This document shows, piece by piece, positions 56,401 to 64,000 of a DNA stretch of 64,000 nt. Both the position numbers and the translations under genes were made by a program. This DNA is from Exserohilum rostratum. Its lineage: Eukaryota; Ascomycota; Dothideomycetes; Pleosporales; Pleosporaceae. The notes beneath the pieces were generated by a model. That model worked only from the letters and a program-made list of their open reading frames with translations. It was not told where the DNA came from and did no database searches. Every line of letters begins with the position of its first letter. The first letter of the stretch is position 1. The stretch covers positions 868,001-932,000 of the forward strand of contig CP111156.1 of the NCBI GenBank assembly GCA_026367775.1, read 5' to 3'.

Positions 56401-56864
56401 TTGCTGAGACGCAGCTGACAGACTCGATAGCCACGAGAGCCCGACAGTCGCGGAAACACTACTGAATCTGTGATGGGCCCCTCTTTGTCTTCCCAGACTG
56501 TTTCTTATACCAACGAATGTCTCTTGGGCAATATCCGCACTACGCCTGTTGGCGATTGCCGCTATTCGGGTGAAACGGAAGAGCTATACAGCATGTACCA
56601 ACAGGCCGTAGTAGTGATGGCATACAGCGGGGTAAGGGAAATATAGCTGGCTTCCTATCGTACGTAGGCTTGCTGCAGCCGATGCATGATCCTGCGCCAT
56701 GCCTGTTTGACATCATGTCCAGCTTATCAGAGGCTGTCCATAGATTTCATCCCATGTCGCTGTCATGTACGAGCTCGTCGTCTGACCTTTTTACCAGGAT
56801 GTCTCTTTTGGCAAGCAGCAAACGCAGAGCCTCATCCGAAGCGGAAAGATAAAGCAGACTGGCG
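53419..56864. other. Gene-poor accessory region without an intact gene, 3.4 kb
   Basis: Open frames of 85-170 codons occur (54460-54762, 54896-55366, 55363-55869, 56043-56258 on the plus strand). Some have protein-like composition, such as 55363-55869 with RLIVLSADVQLQGPISGEG, but they are interrupted, lack start and splice logic and match no family I recognise. I read the stretch as decayed genes or old mobile-element debris. CpG remains common, so heavy RIP is not evident. Confidence 0.4.
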
Positions 56865-57810
56865 ATGAGGGGGCAACCATGGCACAGAGCAGGCCAAACG
56901 CATTCCCGGAACGGCCACGCATATCACACTCTGGATTTTGAGAAGATGCAGAACTACGGAAGGGCATCCAATGTGGTTAGTCTTGTCTTTTCTATCAATT
57001 ACCTAATCTCAAATCTCACCGTGCCATAGCCACGATTTGCTTTCCGAATCGATGAAATAGAAGAGACTGGGGATAACCCCACCCCTATCAACTGCAGATA
57101 TGATTGGATTCCTTCTGTTGACCCCGGAGTCAATGAGATAACCCCTCAAAGTGTGGCCCGTAATCGTGTGAACTACAGATGGTGGGTTTGCGACGGAGCC
57201 CGGATTAGCGAATATCGGGGACAACCACCGGGCACACAACCAATGGGCACACAACCACCAGGCACGCAGCCATACCAAACATATTCAGTCTTTTACAATG
57301 GTGGATTTGGTTTCTGGGTTTTGAGAGATAACGCGATCTCACCTCAGCCCGACGCGGCCTGGCAGCCCCTATGCTTTGATTATGATCAGGATGGCTCTTC
57401 GTACTTGTGTAGTACGGGACAACATCGCACAGTTGCATACCGGAAAGCTGATCAAAATTGGCTGTCGAATCTGTTGCCCGATATCCATTACAGAAGCTCA
57501 TCACTCCCTCATAACCCAACGTTGGTTTGTGGTCTCAAAGGAGACTTAGCCTTATTCCTTGCTCTTGTTGCCCTTGGAATAGAAAAGGCTCGGCTACCGG
57601 ACATGTTGCCTCGTATCTTCAGCAATGGAACTTGGCATTTCCAGGAAATCATCAATGGCTGTAGGTTAAACCGCTTTGTGTAGTGAGCTTGACTGACTTT
57701 CACTAACAGGGGCCCCAAAAAGGGGCGTGATTGTATACGTTCATACCTATCCGCCATATACAAGGGAACATCTCACCCGGTATGAGAAAACAAATCCGTA
57801 CTTTTGCTAG
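56865..57810 (+). CDS. Unknown three-exon protein with PGTQP repeats, 280 aa
   Basis: Exons 56865-56975, 57030-57660 and 57710-57810. Introns are 54 and 49 bases with donors GTTAGT and GTAGGT and acceptors ATAG and ACAG. Phase is kept at both joins, and the third exon reads through to a stop with strongly protein-like sequence (GVIVYVHTYPPYTREHLTRY), which supports the model. The middle carries a short repeat (GQPPGTQP, GTQPPGTQP) near residue 110 and an aromatic-rich segment (YSVFYNGGFGFWVLRDN). The central part is hydrophobic (LKGDLALFLALVALGIEKARL) but not a clear TM. No signal peptide or known domain. The start is uncertain, as further exons could lie upstream. It is likely a lineage-restricted gene. 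Confidence 0.6.
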
Positions 57811-58433
57811 ATGTCGATTCTCGACCATGTCAGGTATACAGAATGGTGGTATGTAGTCCTAGCCAGCCATACCGCTTTCTGTTCCGATGCTTTGCCTCGA
57901 TCTACTCGCCCGTTACGGCTCGTGCGACATGGACTAAGGCTATTAGTTCTTTTATACGTTTCACAGCGGCTACATCCAAACCTCCCCCTCACGACCATTA
58001 CGAAATTACGACATTTCCCCAGGTACTGTCTGCTTGTTATACTGCAACAATTTGTTACCCGTCTCTTTAGTGGAGATCTGGCAGTACATATGTCTTCTTA
58101 CATTGTATTTCCTAACCTCTTTAACCAGATTGTAAGGCTATTACGTTTCGCTCAGATTGAGACAAATATTATACGTTTTTCCTAAGTATATCAGCATTTA
58201 TTCGCCGTGTCGCTGTGCTAGATTTGCGGGAAGACTATCGTTCTTTGGTGACGTGGTACGTCATTACCATCGGTTACTACCGTCGGCTAAATAGGCGCGC
58301 TCGTCGCGATGATCAACATATGCATCAGATTGTTCGGCGTCTAACAGGTCCATGTGAAAATGAACAATACTATTCGACGAGATCATCTAGGCAGGGTATC
58401 ACAAACAATTTAAGAGCGCATATACATGCGTTC
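57811..58433. other. Convergent intergenic gap, 623 bases
   Basis: Between the stops of the unknown gene and the MORG1 gene. Fairly AT-rich. Frames at 57811-58185 and 58215-58586 stay open but have no start context or family match; they may be decayed element sequence. Confidence 0.4.
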
Positions 58434-59438
58434 TCAACTTCCCATGCCCCAAACAACGACATTGCCATCGCCGCCACCACTGCACCATTCGCGCCTCGTC
58501 TGGCAAAATGCTACCGCAGATACAAGATCCTTCTTGCCCTTGACCTGGGTGTTTGTCGCCGAGCCACGCATCACCTTCATTTCTGAGTGCTTGAACTTGT
58601 GCAAACATGTTCCCTCGAGCATATCCCATGCAAACACCATACCGTCGTCGCTTCCGCTGACAACGACACTATCGTTCAATCCCAGCGTACTTCTGACTCT
58701 TAGATCCTTGTTTACAAAAGCATCATCCTTGTACGTCTTCAGTAACGCACCATTGGTGCGATCCATGAGCCTGACAGTGGAATCAAGCGAGCTAACCAAG
58801 ACCTCCGTACCCTTCTTGCTCACAGCCAGGCTAGTACAGGACGGGCCTATAACATCGACCTGGCACATGCCCGTCCTCAAATCATAGCTTCTCACACGCC
58901 CGTCTACACTCGCAGCCACAATCTCCGCATCGTGTACCGCCACGTCCGAAACACTGTCTTTGGCGTCGGAGAGCGTCATAATGGGCTTGTAGGCATTGGA
59001 CCGCACGTCCCAGATGCGGACTGTGCCGTCAAAACTGCCAGACACTACTACGCTGTCGCCCTCACCGCCAAATACACCGCGATTCACCCGCCCTGCGTGT
59101 CCTGTCCACCGCCGAACAGTCTGCGCGGTTTGCACATCCCACAGGAAGACAGTTTTGTCGCCTCCCGTGCTAACGAACTTGTCATTGCTCTCGTTGACGT
59201 CGATGGAAAGGACTTCGTAGCCGTGCGCGGTGTATTTGTTTACGAGGCCGGCTGGGTGCTGGGACGACTGGGTGGGAGTGACGGAGTTGGGCGGCGCATT
59301 CTTGGGGTTGTAGAGGCGGATTGTGCGGTCGGAGGAGCCGGTTAAGATGTAAGATTGCGTGCCGGACGAGTAGGCGACGGCATGCACGATGCCGTTGTGG
59401 CCGGTTAGTTTGGCGATAGGCGTCGCGGGAAAGGACAT
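58434..59438 (-). CDS. MORG1/WDR83-like WD40 protein, 334 aa
   Basis: Single exon. The frame extends upstream to 59513, but the ATG at 59438 (MSFPATPIAKLTGHNGIVHA) directly precedes the first WD repeat and is preferred. Seven WD40 blades are readable: GSSDRTIRLYN, GGDKTVFLWDVQT, GSFDGTVRIWDVRS, ASVDGRVRSYDLRT, SSLDSTVRLMDRT, GSDDGMVFAWDML and GGGDGNVVVWGM. Order and spacing match mitogen-activated protein kinase organizer 1 (WDR83), which in animals scaffolds ERK signalling and is also found in spliceosomal C complexes. It is divergent from the ICln gene with a 433-base shared promoter; both products touch the splicing machinery. Confidence 0.9.
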   Translation of the reverse strand: MSFPATPIAKLTGHNGIVHAVAYSSGTQSYILTGSSDRTIRLYNPKNAPPNSVTPTQSSQHPAGLVNKYTAHGYEVLSIDVNESNDKFVSTGGDKTVFLWDVQTAQTVRRWTGHAGRVNRGVFGGEGDSVVVSGSFDGTVRIWDVRSNAYKPIMTLSDAKDSVSDVAVHDAEIVAASVDGRVRSYDLRTGMCQVDVIGPSCTSLAVSKKGTEVLVSSLDSTVRLMDRTNGALLKTYKDDAFVNKDLRVRSTLGLNDSVVVSGSDDGMVFAWDMLEGTCLHKFKHSEMKVMRGSATNTQVKGKKDLVSAVAFCQTRREWCSGGGDGNVVVWGMGS

Positions 59439-59871
59439 GTTGGATTTGGGTGCGAGAGACGAGGTAGATGTTATAGTGGAGGGAACTCTGGAACGGCTGC
59501 GATCTGATGTCACCGCTCGTCGGGATACGTTCTCAAGGCATTGTGGGGATGAGAGAAGAGAGATTCGAATAGATGCGCTGATCTTGGAACTTTCTGGTCG
59601 TTATCCGGCTACAGGAAAATGTTGCGCATGTTGCGACGCGTGCGACGAGCTGCGAGAGCGGAGAAGAGGGAAATGCGTCTGGTACCTGCCAAGACCGGGT
59701 GGGGCAATGACGCCCTGCTAGCTCCCGCGACTTTTTGGTACCTAGTAGCTATACAACCTCTCGGATTCCGCACATATACTTAACCAAACAAATACTGTAT
59801 ACCAGCCCTTGCCTGCATATAAGCTGCCTCATATTTCACTTTCATTCACTTATATCCACTGTCGATCCACA
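59439..59871. promoter_or_regulatory. Shared divergent promoter region, 433 bases
   Basis: Lies between the MORG1-like gene (minus) and the ICln gene (plus). Pyrimidine/A-rich leader before 59872. No distinct element resolved. Confidence 0.5.
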
Positions 59872-60683
59872 ATGTCGCTCCAACGCATCGAAACCGCGCC
59901 CAAGGCTGAAGACTTCACCCCACTATCCGAGCACCAGGAGCAGACGCCGACCTCCTTCTTTGGTGCAAAGCCCGTTCTCCATGCGCACTACGAGGCTATG
60001 AAATTATCAGTAGCCGCAGACCAGCTCAAACAAGACGCCGCATTCAGCAGCTTCAGTTCAAGACGCGAGGGAGAAGAGGACTTGGTGGATGGAGTTGATG
60101 TCTGGGTATCTTCAGAGTTAGTGTGTTCCTTTCCTTCAACTATGTCATATGCTAATAAAATTTCAGAAACCTCATCCTGTTCCAGAACTCTCCCTCCCCC
60201 GTCGGTGTATCCATCCCATACCCGTCTCTCGCTCTGCACGCAACCATGAAGTACAAGTCCACTATCGAGGCATTGTACATGAACATCTCACTCAACGATG
60301 CCGAAACAGTGAACGAAGACGATGATATACACATGCTGGAAGTCACCGTATTGCCTCCATCGTATGACACCAAGCCTACCGACACATGTATTTCCGAGTT
60401 TTTCGCCGCGCTAAACACCTGCGCCGATCTTCATCCCGACCCAGACGGTAGTGACGATGGCGAGGATATGATGGATGACACAGCGCCTGGGGCCTCTGGT
60501 TGGATCACAGCGGACAACATGGACGAGTATCTTGACGAGAATGGCAACTTCAAAGGCATGGTAATTGGAGAAGAGTTGGGTCCGGGTGCTGGCACTGTAA
60601 GGACGAGGGACGACGGAGACGACGGATCAAATGGTGTTAACGGTGCCGACGGGCATGAAGAAAAGTACCACCGTACTGGTTAG
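59872..60683 (+). CDS. ICln (pICln) methylosome subunit, 253 aa
   Basis: Two exons, 59872-60116 and 60167-60683, with a 50-base intron in phase 2. The Voldacs/PH-like domain is visible: GVDVWVSSENLILFQNSPSP at the splice join, then GVSIPYPSLALHATM and the acidic loop and last strand (HMLEVTVLPPSYDT). It is followed by the conserved helix FFAALNTCADLHPDPDGSDD and an acidic tail with MDEYLDENGNF. ICln chaperones Sm proteins and presents them to the PRMT5 methylosome during snRNP assembly. The C-terminal Gly/Asp/Asn-rich tail is disordered. Length is normal for fungal homologues. Confidence 0.9.
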
Positions 60684-61190
60684 GTGGTGGAGAGAGAGCG
60701 CAATATGAAATGCATAACGGACATCAAATAATGGATATCAAGATACCCTGTGTGATTCAGAAACAGATTTCATAAATAGATAACATAATGCTAATCCATC
60801 ACTCAGGGGCTGACCCAAAGAGCTAGAGCCTTAGTCATCTCATACGCTAAGGAACTCATGTATAAACAAGTCATTGTCAGATCTTTCGATCGGCACCCTC
60901 AACGGTTTTCCGACCGTTGGGGGTCACATTTCGAAGAGAGATGAGTACTACTACTAAGAAAAAAAATAACATCGGGATCACAAATAAAGGATATCTACCT
61001 AAACACTGGCGAGCAGAGCGTGTCGCGTCGCATCTTCTTTTCCGCCCAGTCCCGCCTCGACACGCTTCACATCGTACGTCGTTCCGCCGCATAGCCATCT
61101 CAAGCTGCTGCAGGGCGTTCCCAATGAGTGGCCGCGCATTGGGGATGTCTTGTAGTTTGCCCGACAATAGATACTTCTTCTCTTAGCTTG

Positions 61191-61230
61191 AAGCAGCTCC
61201 CCATGGGCTGCCACCCATGCGGAGCTGCTT
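61191..61230. repeat. 40-base inverted repeat (hairpin)
   Basis: Arms AAGCAGCTCC and GGAGCTGCTT are perfect complements. Inside them, after one mismatch, CATGGG pairs with CCCATG, leaving a six-base loop. Related words (GGAGCTGCT) recur at about 61304. It could be a terminator-like RNA structure, a relic of a MITE end or a protein-binding palindrome. Confidence 0.75.
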
Positions 61231-61738
61231 AAGGCTGATAGGCCTGACAACTGGAGATTACCATCTCCTTCTACTGGTATATCCAATGATATGGTGCCTC
61301 ATTGGAGCTGCTCTGTAGCTGCACGGCAACGAGAAAATGTCTATCGATATCATCGCTACGTAGCGCTTCATGGGCTTCGGCCATGGGGGGCTACGTGGTA
61401 GTTGCATGGCTCTGTGGTTCGCTTGCAGATGGACTGTTTCTTTCTGCAAGTGTATGGCGGTTGCGTACCTTAAGTATCGAGACACTGATTACGGACTGGA
61501 GCAAGTGTATGTATAATCTATGACATTATCGTAATGTAAAGTATGCTAATACATATACTAGGTTTAGGAAAGTCTAAGTCTATTGGGAACGATAGAATAC
61601 AAATAGCGATACAAAATATAAAAAACACTTTGTAGCGCTTCATCACAATTCCCACTGCGCTGTGATATACGAGTGATGCTTGAGTCCATTGCTATCTCCT
61701 CTTTGTATTGTGTCTCCAAAAAGACCACGGTCTTGCCC

Positions 61739-62020
61739 TCATATCTGTGGGCTAGTCTTCGCGTTGCGTAACTGGTGCCGTTGATAGAGCAAATGAGGGA
61801 ATATGAGTACCACCAGCTCTCCTATAGTGAAACCACCCATGATGGCTGTGCGAATGAATTCGTGATATGTGTTGTCGTTGAAAGAGGACCGTGTCAATCG
61901 CAAGTGTGTGGCCTCTATCTGTCGTAGCAGCTTCATGCCATGATATGCGAAGTCGATGAGATAGCAATGATCGTGTTGCTTCTCCTGGTGAACCTCGACG
62001 CCCGCCGAGGTAACGAAGCT
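61739..62020 (-). pseudogene. Isolated exon-like fragment, unknown family
   Basis: Open stretch with protein-like composition (HGMKLLRQIEATHLRLTRSS, then IRTAIMGGFTIGELVVLIF) and a stop at 61739, but no ATG near its 5' end, where an in-frame TGA is followed by a possible ATTGAG acceptor. It may be the last exon of a decayed gene. I do not recognise the family. Confidence 0.3.
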
Positions 62021-62090
62021 CAATCACACTAGGTCCCTTGATGGAAAGAAATCAAGTCTATTGTAGTAAGGCTGTTCTCTCAGACCAGTT

Positions 62091-63335
62091 TTATCGCCGA
62101 GGAGACGATGGAAGAGCAGGATAAGGAGCGTGACCTTGTGCTGAGACAGGTGACACAGAAGGCGAATTTGGTGCAGACGTCATAGACGCATTCTGTGCAT
62201 CTCGATAACTTGGCGGCCATCCGGTTGAAGCCCTTGCTTGTCTATACATGTTCTGTTCAATCTCCATGCGTTCCACGTTTGTCACGACTTTGTAGTATGC
62301 AGGCGGCAATTCTGGATCGTCTTGCTCCGCTGGCGGTCTGGGTGCGAGTGCTTCGTTGCGAGATCTATCCACTTCCGCAAGTTCATAACGAGCGTCTCGT
62401 CTACATGGTGCTACGGTCGGTAGCCGGCCCGCTTCCTTTTCCATTCTCTTCCTCTGGTGCATACAGCAGCCTAAGAAGGTGACGAAGCAGATTATGCCCA
62501 CTATGATGCCAGTAATCATGCCTATCCTTGCTGCGGCCTTCAAGCTGTCATCTTTATGATTTTCCGTTGAGCCGCTAGAGGAAGATACCCAGGATGGTGT
62601 ACTGTATCCTGTTGAGGTGGGCGTAGACGTACGCGATGAAATAGATGAACTTGCATCCTCGATTGGATCTTCTTCATACCCCCAAATATTAAATTCATTG
62701 TATATCCATGGAGCCCTCTCCCTTGGCTTACGGGATACGATGAATATCTGGCTTATGACTCTAGGATATTCGGCATCGAGCTTTGAGATCCAGCTTGGTT
62801 GTAGTACTTGCTCGACTGCACATGCAGTCAGACTATCAACGTTCGAGACATTCGACTCTGGTATCTTCAGTATCAATTTTTCGTTGCCATTGGAGTCAAC
62901 TGTCGACTCAGAATAGCTTCTCGCTGGCGCAACGGTGAGCGTTGCTTGGTCGCAGAACGGGTATCCTGTGCCAGAGTCTCTGTCTCTTTTTTCGCCGTCT
63001 GTAGTGGAGGGACACAGCAGGCACATCATTTCCCACCTTAGAAACCACGCATTCGATTCAGCACCTGAAGGGTTGCTTTCAGGGGCGACGAATTTTGGTT
63101 CTATTATGTCACCCACGTGGATTTTGCTCTCTCCATAGGTGTAATAATCGGTGGGATAGTTGGATTTGTTCCCGAGGGCACTGTATATGTACCACTGTAA
63201 GGGATCCATGCCTAGTCCAACATGTTCCAAGCGCGGATCGTCCTGAGATGGCAACGGTTCAATAGTCGACTCTGGTAGTGGAGGCAAAACTGGTCCGGGT
63301 TCTGGGAAGCTAAACGAGGGCAACTGCGCAGACAT
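62091..63335 (-). CDS. Single-pass membrane protein with cytosolic Pro-rich tail, 414 aa
   Basis: Single exon; the ATG at 63335 (MSAQLPSFSFPEPGPVLPP) is the first usable start. Residues 1-260 form a probable extracellular part with cysteines in MMCLLCPST, YPFCDQ and LTACAVEQ, then a Ser/Thr-rich stalk (SSSISSRTSTPTSTGYSTPS). One membrane segment (IGMITGIIVGIICFVTFLGC) lies at about 275-295, followed by basic residues (MHQRKRMEKE) and a tail containing LPPAYY and WPPSYRD, PY-type motifs that could recruit WW-domain ubiquitin ligases. It has no classical signal peptide; topology is inferred from the positive-inside rule. This layout is common for fungal wall-sensor-like proteins, but no family is recognised. 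Confidence 0.78.
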   Translation of the reverse strand: MSAQLPSFSFPEPGPVLPPLPESTIEPLPSQDDPRLEHVGLGMDPLQWYIYSALGNKSNYPTDYYTYGESKIHVGDIIEPKFVAPESNPSGAESNAWFLRWEMMCLLCPSTTDGEKRDRDSGTGYPFCDQATLTVAPARSYSESTVDSNGNEKLILKIPESNVSNVDSLTACAVEQVLQPSWISKLDAEYPRVISQIFIVSRKPRERAPWIYNEFNIWGYEEDPIEDASSSISSRTSTPTSTGYSTPSWVSSSSGSTENHKDDSLKAAARIGMITGIIVGIICFVTFLGCCMHQRKRMEKEAGRLPTVAPCRRDARYELAEVDRSRNEALAPRPPAEQDDPELPPAYYKVVTNVERMEIEQNMYRQARASTGWPPSYRDAQNASMTSAPNSPSVSPVSAQGHAPYPALPSSPRR

Positions 63336-64000
63336 GGCGATTATTTGGAAGCTCAAAATCGAAATCGTGCTCCATTTCTGAATTGTGGGAGTTCCACAGT
63401 AAATTAGTTTTGTATCTCTCGCGGACCCGAGTTGGGCAGTGCCGAGGAGGCCCTAATCAGGATCCCAAGGATTGTGTTTTAATTGACTGGAACGCCACCC
63501 CATTCAGTAGAGCTTGGTCCTGCAGCCTCTAATTCGTCACACGAGTCGCAGTGCTGGTAGGATTGGTGTGAGGACATGCGAAGGGACTAATAAAGTTGCC
63601 CCGTGACCTCTGGCTTGTTGTTTTCCAGGCTCTGGGAGCTTGTGTGGTCCGCCCCACGAGGCTGTGCATGCCGTATAGCCGTTGAGACAGGAGGCTGAGC
63701 AACAACGAGATAGACAAAAGAGGCCTTGCTGCATTGTTAACTATACATAGGTGCGATACGAAGGCTGATGCTATCCATAATCAGATTGCGCTCATTCCAG
63801 CATCGCGTTGCAAGGTCGTTTCGTCATTTGCCCAGAATTGTAGGCTGTCGCGTAACAAGATCCAGTCATTTTTGTGTATTGGCTTGATAAGATAGACTAA
63901 ATTGGATTTGGCGCATATGGTAGCGACGTATCTCGTGTATGTTTTGATGCAGCTGAGAGCATGGTGAAGCTGGAATGTTGGGTCATGGAGCCCAATGCCC
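63336..64000. other. Terminal stretch, 665 bases
   Basis: 5' flank of the membrane protein gene up to the window edge. Short frames on the minus strand (63529-63734) are not supported. Confidence 0.5.

Larger units (their letters stand above)
60684..62090. other. Intergenic, 1.4 kb
   Basis: Contains a perfect-stem inverted repeat at 61191-61230 and an isolated exon-like stretch at 61739-62020 (minus), described separately. The rest is AT-rich with no supported gene. Confidence 0.5.

Noticed and set aside
57811..58586. Two open frames after the unknown gene as possible transposon coding sequence
   Set aside because: No transposase, reverse transcriptase or integrase motif and no terminal repeats could be seen.

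Overview
This is nuclear DNA of a filamentous ascomycete, most likely a Dothideomycete of the order Pleosporales. Genes lie on both strands. Most carry short introns of about 45-130 bases with GTRNGT-like donors and CTRAY-like branch points. The gene set is typical of such fungi: a GEL1-type glucanosyltransferase, a PTH11-like receptor, a DUF4048 protein, a NACHT-ankyrin protein, a class I terpene synthase and small cysteine-containing secreted proteins. I see no tRNA, rRNA, CRISPR array or intact transposon. Exon boundaries were worked out by hand from splice signals, reading-frame phase and family conservation.

Layout. 0-17.8 kb is mostly conserved genes: a questin-oxidase-like protein, SGT1, a GEL1-type glucanosyltransferase, a secreted unknown, a GPI-anchored S41 peptidase, a METTL25-like methyltransferase, a Tlg1-type SNARE and a four-TM MARVEL-like protein. 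17.8-22.6 kb is gene-poor. It holds an RTA1-like remnant and two neighbouring small secreted proteins, one with a broken frame. 22.6-26.1 kb is VPS54. 27.7-31.5 kb is a 1,262-residue NACHT-ankyrin STAND protein whose repeats look recently duplicated. 32.6-50.1 kb returns to mostly conserved genes: an SDR, a seven-TM PTH11-like receptor, a histidine acid phosphatase, a GCK-III kinase, a DUF4048 protein, TIM22 and NOB1. 50.1-58.4 kb is an accessory island with a terpene synthase, a 3.4-kb stretch with no intact gene, and a previously unnamed three-exon gene with PGTQP repeats. 58.4-64 kb holds MORG1/WDR83, ICln and a single-pass membrane protein.

How it fits together. The housekeeping genes serve membrane traffic (Tlg1, VPS54), mitochondrial import (TIM22), ribosome maturation (NOB1), spliceosome/methylosome assembly (ICln), chaperoning (SGT1), signalling (GCK-III kinase, MORG1) and the cell wall (GEL1-type). 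The accessory genes (NACHT-ankyrin protein, secreted small proteins, terpene synthase, PTH11-like receptor) are the type that differ between strains and act in recognition, chemistry and interaction with other organisms. No compact biosynthetic cluster is visible around the terpene synthase. The best candidates for something undescribed are the NACHT-ankyrin gene, the 56.9-57.8 kb unknown gene and the pair of small secreted proteins.
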